Of a DNA stretch of 64,000 nucleotides, positions 41,982-49,457 are shown one piece after another; position 1 is the first letter of the stretch, and the number at the start of each line of letters is the position of its first letter. The notes beneath the pieces were generated by a model. That model saw only the letters and a program-made list of their open reading frames with translations. It made no database searches and was not told the DNA's origin. The translations under genes were made by a program, and so were the position numbers. The stretch is taken from contig CAJYIW010000005.1 in NCBI GenBank assembly GCA_913775095.1, forward strand, positions 62,001 through 126,000. Reading direction: 5' to 3'. The stretch comes from an uncultured Siphonobacter sp. (lineage in GTDB: Bacteria > Bacteroidota > Bacteroidia > Cytophagales > Spirosomataceae).

Positions 41982-43235
41982 ATGAAAAAGTTAATACTTA
42001 CGACTTATGCTTTGCTGGTAAGTGTATCTGCAACTCTGGCACAAATTCCGGCAGGCACCAAATTAAGAATCTATAACCCCGGTTTTAATCATAGTATTAA
42101 CCAGTTAAACCGCCCTGCTGATCTGTATGGACAAACCAAAACCTGGATGGGTCTCGGCTATGGCAGATTTGTTAAAGACAACGTCGCAAGAGGATGGATA
42201 ATCAGACCTGAATTAGGTACTTCTTTCGATCGAAGTGCTGACGAAACATTCTGGTATCCGAAACTGGAAATTGGCTATTTTAACAGGAGATATCTTTCCA
42301 TTACTCCTGATCTTTATCTCTTTGGGGAAGGGAAAATAGGCGTAAGTTCACAACAAAGTATTTTACCCAAAGGCATGCGAACTAGTGATTCAAAGATACA
42401 GAATTATACTGCCCTCGCTCAGGCCAATTTTGGAGTTACTTACTTTCTAAAAAATGGCTGGGCTCTGGAATCCAGTGCCAATCTGGGGAACTTATCCGTT
42501 AATCATTCTCGTCAGAATGACCACACACAAAGCACTACAATTCAGCTAAATTCTTCCTTATACGCTCAGAAATTCCAGGTAGGTTTCAGTAAGTATATTG
42601 ATTACAATCCGGCCAAATCCGTTTTCACTAAAGAGACGCCATACCAGCCCGGTCAAACTTTTATTGGAGGTAACGTAAGTTTCCTGAATACTTCCTATAC
42701 CTATGCTAATTTGAGTAATGAATATACCAGTAACGCTCAGTCCCTGAATCTGGGCTTTTCAAAAGGAAAATTTGTTACTTCAACCCATGCCAGGGGCTTT
42801 GGCTTTTCTGCCTTATTTAATACTTCGAAATACTCCAGTGCTGATACTTCATTTCAGAATTATCAGAATTTTGGCCTGTCAGCCAACGTATTCCATGAAC
42901 ATTACTTAGCTCTGTCCCCGAAGTTTTCGGTGGTAGCTATCACCTCCCTGAATGCCTATTATTCTTCCGTAAAAACTAATACGTCCACCAGCCGATACAA
43001 CGACCATACCTTAGCCCTAAGCCCTGATTTCAGCCCGGCTATTCAGTATCAGTTTAGTCCACGCTGGTCGATTCTGGCCCGTGTGGGGTCATTCACCGTT
43101 GGAAGTCTGGGAGTCACCTTACGTGATTACAAAGTATCTGGCAGCGACAATGATTTATCCGCTGCTTTGAGCTTCAACCCTTCCTACACCATTGGAAATT
43201 CAGGTGTTTCCCTGAGGTATTTTCCGGGCAGATAA
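41982..43235 (+). CDS. Outer-membrane beta-barrel protein, first of a tandem paralogue pair
   Basis: 417 residues. A signal peptide (MKKLILTTYALLVSVSATLA) precedes beta-rich sequence with alternating hydrophobic residues and many Tyr, Ser and Gly. The C-terminus is GVSLRYFPGR. Two internally similar halves are visible: GRFVKDNVARGW near the start of the first and GKFVTSTHARGF near the start of the second. It matches the next gene over its length (TYFLKNGWALESSANL here, TYFFKKDWAWEATANL there). Function is unknown; an outer-membrane barrel is inferred from pattern. Divergent from argS. Confidence 0.7.
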   Translation: MKKLILTTYALLVSVSATLAQIPAGTKLRIYNPGFNHSINQLNRPADLYGQTKTWMGLGYGRFVKDNVARGWIIRPELGTSFDRSADETFWYPKLEIGYFNRRYLSITPDLYLFGEGKIGVSSQQSILPKGMRTSDSKIQNYTALAQANFGVTYFLKNGWALESSANLGNLSVNHSRQNDHTQSTTIQLNSSLYAQKFQVGFSKYIDYNPAKSVFTKETPYQPGQTFIGGNVSFLNTSYTYANLSNEYTSNAQSLNLGFSKGKFVTSTHARGFGFSALFNTSKYSSADTSFQNYQNFGLSANVFHEHYLALSPKFSVVAITSLNAYYSSVKTNTSTSRYNDHTLALSPDFSPAIQYQFSPRWSILARVGSFTVGSLGVTLRDYKVSGSDNDLSAALSFNPSYTIGNSGVSLRYFPGR

Positions 43236-43260
43236 GCTAACGTTCCCTTTCATCCAGCAG

Positions 43261-43291
43261 GACTGGCAGGATACTTCTGCCAGTCTTTTTT
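43261..43291 (+). terminator. Terminator between the two barrel genes
   Basis: GACTGGCAG pairs with CTGCCAGTC, followed by a T-run. The second gene therefore has its own promoter. Confidence 0.85.
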
Positions 43292-43324
43292 ATGCCGTAG
43301 CTAAAGTTGATCTCGTAAAACCCA

Positions 43325-43332
43325 TACTTTTG
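43325..43332 (+). promoter_or_regulatory. -7 element for the second barrel gene
   Basis: TACTTTTG, exact match, 42 bp before the ATG at 43375; a TTG lies 15 bp upstream. Confidence 0.55.
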
Positions 43333-43374
43333 ATACCTGCCATCCCTGTTTCATACCCATTACGACGAAAAGCC

Positions 43375-44589
43375 ATGAAAAAAATACCTTTACTAAGCCT
43401 GCTGCTGGGCCTGTCTGCCCCTCTTTTTGCTCAAACGTCCGAAGGAAACCGTTTCATCAGCTTTACGGGAAATCTGGGCTTTTCAGCCGAGAAAACGGCC
43501 TCCGATCTTACCGTTCCTACCCGGGAGCGTACGTACGACATCAACCTTGAATTCAATCGGGGTAAATTTATTCGGGATAATACCGCTCACGGCTGGAATA
43601 TTGGTTTAGGGTATAATCACTATCAGATTCTGGAAGCTGGTTATGCCGCTTCCAGACCTTCGCTATCAGCCAATTACTTACTCAGAAAATACGTAGTTCC
43701 CTCCGAACGCGTCCGGGCCTTTGCACAGGGAACGATTGGAGCTTCGTATCAGCCTACCATCTTGGAAGGTGAATTTACCCAGAACACTTTCGGTGCGGGA
43801 GCTTCGCTTGGGTTAGGACTTACCTACTTTTTCAAGAAGGACTGGGCCTGGGAAGCGACGGCCAATCTGGCCCATCTGGGAGTAACCCATACCCGACAGG
43901 AAGGCGAAAAAGTAAGTACGAATGTGGCTCTGAATGGCTCCTTTGGCATCAGCTCATTCAAAATCGGACTGGCTCATTACTTTGGGTCAAGTAGTTCGCC
44001 TTTTGAAGAATCTCCTCAGCAATCGCTGTATTCCATTGGAACAGGGTACCTGGCAGCTGATCTTTCAGGACTTCATAATTCCTATGCACTCTCTAACATG
44101 ACCGGCGTCAGCCTGGGCTTTTCAGGCGGAAAGTTTATTACTGCCCGGAAAGTAATAGGTCTTGGCGTAGCCGGTTCTTACGTTACGACTAACTCTTCTT
44201 CGGAAAATCTTTCGACGGGTTGGGCGGTCAGTGCCCGACCTTTCACCGAGTATTACTGGCCCGTTTCCGGCAAATGGACGGCCTTCGTAAACGGTGGGAT
44301 TGCTCTGGCTTATACGTCAACAAAAATCAACAGTACCGGAAACGAAACATCTACGCAATCGTATCTGGTTCAGCCTACCCTGCGTCCGGGCATTCAGTAT
44401 CAGCTCACTACCCGATGGGCTCTGGCAGCCATGATTGGCACCCTCGACCTGAAAGGATTTTCGGCTACTAAAACGCAGCTGCAACAATCCAGTGTTAATA
44501 CCCCAAAAACTACGCTTAATTTCGCCATTGACCCCACCTATCAGCTGGCCAATACGTCTTTATCGCTCCGTTTTTTTCCGGGTCGATAA
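43375..44589 (+). CDS. Outer-membrane beta-barrel protein, second of the pair
   Basis: 404 residues from the ATG at 43375, where a signal peptide begins (MKKIPLLSLLLGLSAPLFAQ); an upstream in-frame start lies on the -7 element. The body is beta-strand rich and ends SLSLRFFPGR, like the preceding gene. Repeated GKFI segments, RGKFIRDNTAHGW and GGKFITARKVIG, mark two similar halves. Whether it folds as two small barrels or one larger barrel cannot be told. Separate promoter and terminator allow expression independent of its paralogue. Confidence 0.7.
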   Translation: MKKIPLLSLLLGLSAPLFAQTSEGNRFISFTGNLGFSAEKTASDLTVPTRERTYDINLEFNRGKFIRDNTAHGWNIGLGYNHYQILEAGYAASRPSLSANYLLRKYVVPSERVRAFAQGTIGASYQPTILEGEFTQNTFGAGASLGLGLTYFFKKDWAWEATANLAHLGVTHTRQEGEKVSTNVALNGSFGISSFKIGLAHYFGSSSSPFEESPQQSLYSIGTGYLAADLSGLHNSYALSNMTGVSLGFSGGKFITARKVIGLGVAGSYVTTNSSSENLSTGWAVSARPFTEYYWPVSGKWTAFVNGGIALAYTSTKINSTGNETSTQSYLVQPTLRPGIQYQLTTRWALAAMIGTLDLKGFSATKTQLQQSSVNTPKTTLNFAIDPTYQLANTSLSLRFFPGR

Positions 44590-44603
44590 GCCCCTATCAG
44601 CAG

Positions 44604-44645
44604 CCATAAAAAGCGGTCTGGAAAATTCCAGACCGCTTTTTATGG
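44604..44645. terminator. Bidirectional terminator, 20-bp stem
   Basis: Perfect arms 44604-44623 and 44626-44645 with a 2-base centre, between the convergent barrel and MarC genes. Confidence 0.85.
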
Positions 44646-45218
44646 TTAAATACCTAAGTTCGTTCGAAACAGCTTAATTGCGATAGCTAACAGAATTACG
44701 CCAAATATCTTTTCCAGAATTCCGGTTCCGGCAGGACCTATTTTCTTTTCAATCCAGGAGGAAGATTTCAGGACCAGATAAATTAATCCCAGGTTTACAA
44801 AAATCCCAACCAGAATGTTAATTTCCTGATACTGGGCTTTTAAAGAAAGGATGGTGGTCATGGTTCCGGCTCCGGCAATGATCGGAAACGCCAGCGGAAC
44901 AATGGAAGCAGCCCTGGGCTGAATATCTGTACTTTTAAAAATGCTACGTCCCAAAGTCATCTCCAGACCAATCAGAAAAATGATTAAAGCACCAGCCACG
45001 GCAAACGACTGAACGTCTACCCCAAAAAGTTTCAGAATGGAAGTTCCAATGTATAAAAAAGCGATCATGATCCCACCCGATACCAGCGTGGTGGTAGCGG
45101 CATGAATGTCTCCAATTTTCTTTCGAATATCCAGTACAATAGGGATCGCTCCCAAAATATCGATTACTGAAAACAATACCAGGGTTACCGATAATACTTC
45201 TTTAAAATTAAACTTCAT
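44646..45218 (-). CDS. MarC-family inner-membrane protein
   Basis: 190 residues with six membrane helices: VTLVLFSVIDILGAIPIVLD at the start, FLIGLEMTLG in the middle and PLAFPIIAGAGTMTTILSL, the PLAxPxxxGPG-like signature of MarC/UPF0056 proteins. The family was once linked to antibiotic resistance, but that link has been withdrawn and transport function is unknown. It lies 30 bp downstream of the class V aminotransferase on the same strand, so the two may share a transcript. Confidence 0.9.
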   Translation of the reverse strand: MKFNFKEVLSVTLVLFSVIDILGAIPIVLDIRKKIGDIHAATTTLVSGGIMIAFLYIGTSILKLFGVDVQSFAVAGALIIFLIGLEMTLGRSIFKSTDIQPRAASIVPLAFPIIAGAGTMTTILSLKAQYQEINILVGIFVNLGLIYLVLKSSSWIEKKIGPAGTGILEKIFGVILLAIAIKLFRTNLGI

Positions 45219-45248
45219 AACTGTTTTTTTTTCTGAGTGCAGGAGACG

Positions 45249-46289
45249 TTAATTCTGAGTAATAAAATGCTTTAATATGGAAAATTCATTATCCGTTATT
45301 GCCGGAAAATTGGCTATTCTAAATGTATTTTCTTTCCAGTTTCCGTAGCCGTTTCCGAGCATGATACCGTGCGATTTTGCGGTAGTTTTAATCTGACTGA
45401 TTTTTTCTTTTTCGCCCGTAATTGCCAGAACCGTATCCGACTGAACCAGGGCCTGATCGGCTAATGTAGTCCATCGGGTTTTCTGGTTTATAAACTGAAT
45501 CATCATCTGAGCCCGGTTTTCGATATGCTTCGCCACGTCAGCTAAAACCGAAACATGCTCCAGCACTCGTTTTAACAGATAGATATTCAGAACATTAGGC
45601 GTATAATGGGTCTGGAATTTCGCCGCGTTTTCGTGAATAAATAACAGGCTGTTGTAATGATTTCGCTCGTTTATCTCTTCGGCACGCTTCAACGCCCGGG
45701 GACTGTATATCATGATACCCAGGCCAGCGGGTAACCCGAAACATTTTTGTACGGAAGCAAACCAGATATCTCCTAAGGTCCAGTCGAACTCCACTCCTGC
45801 TATGGATGAGGTGGCATCCAGAGCAATCAAACCGGAAGTCTGTTCACGTATACGCTGAAGCGTTGAACTTCGGATTTGCGTTCCATTCGACGTTTCATTC
45901 TGAGTCAGGCAAATGATTTCGGCGTCTTCAGTCAGTCTACATTCTTCATTCAGACCAAAAGGGCGATGGGTTACTTCAATCCCCAGCTTCTGAGTGTATT
46001 CTGCCCATTTTTGTCCGAAAGATCCATTATAGGCATGCAGCGACTGTTTTTGGGTGATAGACTGAGCGATAATTTCCCAGCCTTCGGTTGCCGAAGACAT
46101 GAAAGCTACGTGATAATCCTCGGGAATGTGTAATTTTTCGTGCAGTAAACGATACGTTTCTTTTACCATTTCCATCGCTTCCCCACTGCGGTGATTAACA
46201 CTCAACAGGCCTGACTGATACGCATCCTGCATGTACGTAGCTATCTGTGGATAGACTTTCGATGGACCTGGATAAAAAGAAAGCATCAT
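45249..46289 (-). CDS. Class V PLP-dependent aminotransferase, possibly phosphoserine aminotransferase-like
   Basis: 346 residues (345 from the second Met). FYPGPSKVYPQIATYM opens with the GPxxV/P pattern of SerC and alanine-glyoxylate transaminases. SSATEGWEII is the phosphate-binding turn, LIALDATSSIAGVEFDW carries the PLP-ring Asp, and WFASVQKCFGLPAGLG holds the Schiff-base Lys. The short length and AGT-like features fit a non-classical SerC, but an alanine-glyoxylate or related transaminase is equally possible. It neighbours aroQ and marC; no ser genes are adjacent. Confidence 0.8.
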   Translation of the reverse strand: MMLSFYPGPSKVYPQIATYMQDAYQSGLLSVNHRSGEAMEMVKETYRLLHEKLHIPEDYHVAFMSSATEGWEIIAQSITQKQSLHAYNGSFGQKWAEYTQKLGIEVTHRPFGLNEECRLTEDAEIICLTQNETSNGTQIRSSTLQRIREQTSGLIALDATSSIAGVEFDWTLGDIWFASVQKCFGLPAGLGIMIYSPRALKRAEEINERNHYNSLLFIHENAAKFQTHYTPNVLNIYLLKRVLEHVSVLADVAKHIENRAQMMIQFINQKTRWTTLADQALVQSDTVLAITGEKEKISQIKTTAKSHGIMLGNGYGNWKENTFRIANFPAITDNEFSILKHFITQN

Positions 46290-46354
46290 TTTTCTGATTT
46301 GAAGTAAATTTAACTAAGGTGAGTTCAGAGGTAATGGATGAGCTCGCTGCGTGT

Positions 46355-46771
46355 TTATAGTAGCGAACGAATCGCCATCTCGTAGCCTTTCAGTCCAAAG
46401 CCCACTATGATTCCTGCCGCTTTGGGGCTGATGTAACTGTGATGGCGAAAGCTTTCCCGGGCGTGAACGTTCGAAATATGTACCTCAATGACGGGTGTTT
46501 TAACGCCCGAAATGGCATCCGCCAGGGCTACACTGGTATGGGTATAAGCTCCGGCATTCAGAATGATTCCGTCGTAAGAAAAACCAACTTCGTGAATTTT
46601 ATCCAGCAAGGCTCCCTCGTGGTTAGACTGGAAATATTCCAGCGTCACTTCAGGGAATTTCGGCAATAAAGTGTCGAAAAACTCTTCGAAGGTCTGCGAA
46701 CCGTACACTTCGGGTTCCCGGCGACCGAGTAAATTTAAATTGGGACCGTTGATAATCAGGATGCGTTTCAC
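46355..46771 (-). CDS. aroQ: Type II 3-dehydroquinate dehydratase
   Basis: 138 residues, a little shorter than the usual ~145. [18 protein letters not shown] carries the flexible loop Arg and catalytic Tyr, [14 protein letters not shown] the substrate Asn, and [16 protein letters not shown] the catalytic His. It dehydrates 3-dehydroquinate to 3-dehydroshikimate in the shikimate pathway. Divergent from xerD, with 123 bp to the chosen xerD start. Confidence 0.95.
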   Translation of the reverse strand: MKRILIINGPNLNLLGRREPEVYGSQTFEEFFDTLLPKFPEVTLEYFQSNHEGALLDKIHEVGFSYDGIILNAGAYTHTSVALADAISGVKTPVIEVHISNVHARESFRHHSYISPKAAGIIVGFGLKGYEMAIRSLL

Positions 46772-46894
46772 CTTTTCTGCTGGTTTAGGATTAATCCCTT
46801 ATTTCCTGTGTTATATTTAAAAGTGGGAGGTATTCCTCCTGAGGCCTGCTCACGCAGGTTTTATCGTGAAAACAAAGGAAATAACGGTTCATCA

Positions 46895-47800
46895 ATGCTT
46901 TGGCAAAGCTATCTTAAAAACTTTAAATCTTACCTGACACTCGAACGCTCTCTTTCCGAACATTCGATTGAGGCGTATCTGCACGATGCTCAGAAATTTA
47001 TTCAGTACCTGCAGTTGTCGGGTCTGGAGAAGCTTAGGCCCGAAGCCGTAACGGACGTTCATTTGCTGGATTTTCTATATTACATCGGCGAATTAGGCAT
47101 TGCTTCCACTTCTCAGGCCCGCATTTTATCGGGCATCAAGGCTTTTTTCAAGTTTATGTTACTGGAACAGGTCATTCCGACCGATCCAGCGGCTCTCATT
47201 GAATCACCGAAGTTAGGTCGAAAACTGCCCGATACGCTTAGTTTCCCGGAAATTGAGGAACTCCTGGCCGCCATTGATCTTTCCACCCCCGAAGGGACCC
47301 GAAACCGGGCTATTCTCGAAGTTCTGTACGGATGCGGACTCCGAGTATCCGAACTGACCGACCTGCGAGTCAGCGAATTATATTTTGATATTGGCTTTAT
47401 TCGTGTGTTTGGAAAAGGCGGCAAGACCCGACTGATTCCCGTGGGCCGCGACGCCATCAAGTACACGCAGATTTACATGGAAGAAATCCGGCGGCATCTG
47501 GACATTCAGAAAGGTTCGGAAGACATGCTTTTCCTCAACCGTCGTGGAAAAAGCCTGACCCGGATCATGATTTTTCTGATTATTAAAGACCTAGCGGCCA
47601 AGATTGGTTTGGAGAAAAATATTTCTCCGCACACCTTCCGGCATAGCTTCGCTACGCACCTGATTGAAGGAGGAGCAGACTTGCGGGCCGTGCAGGAAAT
47701 GCTCGGCCATGAATCCATCACCACCACGGAAATTTATACGCACCTCGACCGGGATTATCTAAAGACCGTTATTACGGAATACCATCCCCGCGGGCGTTAG
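46895..47800 (+). CDS. xerD: Tyrosine recombinase XerD/XerC
   Basis: 301 residues from the ATG at 46895; an upstream in-frame start gives a poor N-terminal extension. A SAM-like core-binding domain (residues ~1-90, LERSLSEHSIEAYLHD) is followed by the catalytic domain with Arg in GCGLRVSEL, Lys in GKGGKTRLIP, HTFRHSFATHL with His-x-x-Arg, GHESITTTEIYTH and the nucleophile Tyr in the IYTHLD stretch. XerCD resolves chromosome dimers at dif. The end is XerD-like, but assignment to XerD rather than XerC is by resemblance. No integron or phage genes are nearby. Confidence 0.9.
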   Translation: MLWQSYLKNFKSYLTLERSLSEHSIEAYLHDAQKFIQYLQLSGLEKLRPEAVTDVHLLDFLYYIGELGIASTSQARILSGIKAFFKFMLLEQVIPTDPAALIESPKLGRKLPDTLSFPEIEELLAAIDLSTPEGTRNRAILEVLYGCGLRVSELTDLRVSELYFDIGFIRVFGKGGKTRLIPVGRDAIKYTQIYMEEIRRHLDIQKGSEDMLFLNRRGKSLTRIMIFLIIKDLAAKIGLEKNISPHTFRHSFATHLIEGGADLRAVQEMLGHESITTTEIYTHLDRDYLKTVITEYHPRGR

Positions 47801-47952
47801 CTTTTGCGGTCTCAACTGGTGCTCAGGCTTGTTTATACCTGGAAAAGCAGTAAATTACTTAAGATGAATCCGGCAGAAAATAAATTTCTGAACTGAAGCC
47901 CGGAGCGAATCGTTATAGTACTAATTGACACTTAAACCCCGTATTTTACTGA

Positions 47953-48585
47953 ATGCTATTCCCAGCTCTCACTGATTTATTAAGCCAAACCGAAGGCTCC
48001 AACCTTGAATTCAAGCGTACCATTGAAACACCCGGCCGAATTGCCAAAACACTCGCGGCTTTCGCTAATACTTCCGGCGGCTGGCTGGTCATTGGCGTAA
48101 ACGATGACCGCTCGGTTAAGGGAATTGAATCAGAGAAAGATATTGTTCAGCAACTCGAAGCTGCTTCTGATTTATTCGTTCAGCCGGGCGTATTGCTTCG
48201 GTATCAGGCCGTTGAACACTACGAACGCCGCGTTCTGATCGTTCGGGTGGACGAAAGCGAAGACAAACCCCACCAGGCCAAAGATCATCAGGGACAGTGG
48301 CAGGTGTACGTTCGGGCCCGGGACAAGTCGGTTCCTGCGAGCAAACAAATGGGCAAATGGTTGCAGGAACAGGGCGAAGTATCGCCGGAATTGCTTCAGC
48401 AGCACAACGTCAAACGCCTGATTACTTACCTCCAGAAAAACAAGCAGGTCACGGCCAAGCAGTTTGCTCAGCTGGTCAATATGTCAGAGTACCGGGCGGA
48501 TAAATTATTACAGCAATGCAGTCGTGAAGGTCTGTTATTAACGCTGGATAACCAGCAGCCCAAGTCTTTTACTTTACGAAAATAA
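47953..48585 (+). CDS. AlbA_2 (Schlafen-type) DNA-binding domain protein
   Basis: 210 residues. EGSNLEFKRTIETPGRIAKTLAAFANTSGGWLVIGVNDD is the start of an AlbA_2 domain (~14-120), seen in putative regulators and nucleases. KSVPASKQMGKW follows, then a C-terminal winged-helix-like segment (KQVTAKQFAQLVNMSEYRADKLL, ~165-205). The combination fits a DNA-binding regulator; the target is unknown and no toxin or divergent partner is adjacent. Followed by a bidirectional terminator. Confidence 0.82.
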   Translation: MLFPALTDLLSQTEGSNLEFKRTIETPGRIAKTLAAFANTSGGWLVIGVNDDRSVKGIESEKDIVQQLEAASDLFVQPGVLLRYQAVEHYERRVLIVRVDESEDKPHQAKDHQGQWQVYVRARDKSVPASKQMGKWLQEQGEVSPELLQQHNVKRLITYLQKNKQVTAKQFAQLVNMSEYRADKLLQQCSREGLLLTLDNQQPKSFTLRK

Positions 48586-48586
48586 C

Positions 48587-48618
48587 AAAAGCCCCGAAGT
48601 GATGACTTCGGGGCTTTT
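48587..48618. terminator. Bidirectional terminator
   Basis: A perfect 14-bp stem (AAAAGCCCCGAAGT) around loop GATG between the convergent AlbA_2 and DUF4142 genes. Confidence 0.85.
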
Positions 48619-48641
48619 TATCAAAGATCGGATTGAACCGA

Positions 48642-49226
48642 TTACTTCATGCTGTCTTTGATTTGTTTGATGTGGTTCAGGTGCTCCTGAACAACGCCTG
48701 AGGTTTTCGTAGCAAATTCTTTCAGCTGCATATCTTTACAATCAGTAGCTGCTGAATTAAATGCTTTCTGATCCATTTCGTGATCATCCACCATCAGACT
48801 TACGTATTTCTTATCGAAGTCTTTGCCTGACAACTTGCTCAGCTCGTTGTATTTTTCCTGATGATCTTCAGACATTTGCGTAGGTAACGTAATGCCTTTA
48901 GCCGAAGCAATTGACATCAGTTCTTCGTTAGCTTTACCGTGATCTTTCACCATCATGGCCGCAAATTCTTTTACTTTAGGATTAGTAGCTTTCTGCTCTG
49001 CCAGTTTAGCGGCCTCAACTTCGTACATGCCACCGCTGGCTGCTTTCATAGCGAAATCAGCGTCTTTGCTGTCAACAGTTTGCAGGCTATCGTTCATGTC
49101 TTCCGCCTGTTCTGTTGCGGCTTCGGCCTGTTCTTCAGAAGCTTTTTCGGTGTTTGATTTATTTTCACAAGCCTGGAATGCGATCGCACTAGCGGCCAGC
49201 ATGCATAACATGGTTACCTTTTTCAT
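48642..49226 (-). CDS. DUF4142 lipoprotein
   Basis: 194 residues. A lipoprotein signal (MKKVTMLCMLAASAIAFQAC) places Cys20 at the lipobox. An acidic linker rich in Glu and Ala follows, then a four-helix ferritin-like DUF4142 domain with KVKEFAAMMVKDHGKANEEL and KYVSLMVDDHEMDQKAF, whose Asp-His and Asp-Asp-His spacing is the family pattern. The family is periplasmic or outer-membrane bound and of unknown function; some members are induced by stress. Monocistronic. Confidence 0.9.
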   Translation of the reverse strand: MKKVTMLCMLAASAIAFQACENKSNTEKASEEQAEAATEQAEDMNDSLQTVDSKDADFAMKAASGGMYEVEAAKLAEQKATNPKVKEFAAMMVKDHGKANEELMSIASAKGITLPTQMSEDHQEKYNELSKLSGKDFDKKYVSLMVDDHEMDQKAFNSAATDCKDMQLKEFATKTSGVVQEHLNHIKQIKDSMK

Positions 49227-49403
49227 CGTGTGTAGCGATTAATTAAGAGTTAGTCTCTTGGTTGATAAATTGAATCCTTAAAAACTCTTAAAAATTTCGT
49301 ACCTACCTATACATAATCTCGTTAACCATTCGTTTTCACTGATTGCCAGTCTATTAAAAGAGGAAATTTTTCCGCAACTTTTGGAAAGACTGTATATAAA
49401 AGC

Positions 49404-49435
49404 GAACAGGTCCCCAAAATTGAGGGGAGCTGTTC
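49404..49435 (-). terminator. Terminator of the FadN-like gene
   Basis: GAACAG and CTGTTC flank a second CCCC/GGGG helix; a T-rich stretch follows in minus orientation. Confidence 0.65.
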
Positions 49436-49457
49436 ATTCATTCTTAACCCGGGCCTT

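Noticed and set aside
46895-47800. Integrase of a mobile element
   Set aside because: Length and motifs fit housekeeping XerD; no attachment repeats, cargo genes or composition change surround it.
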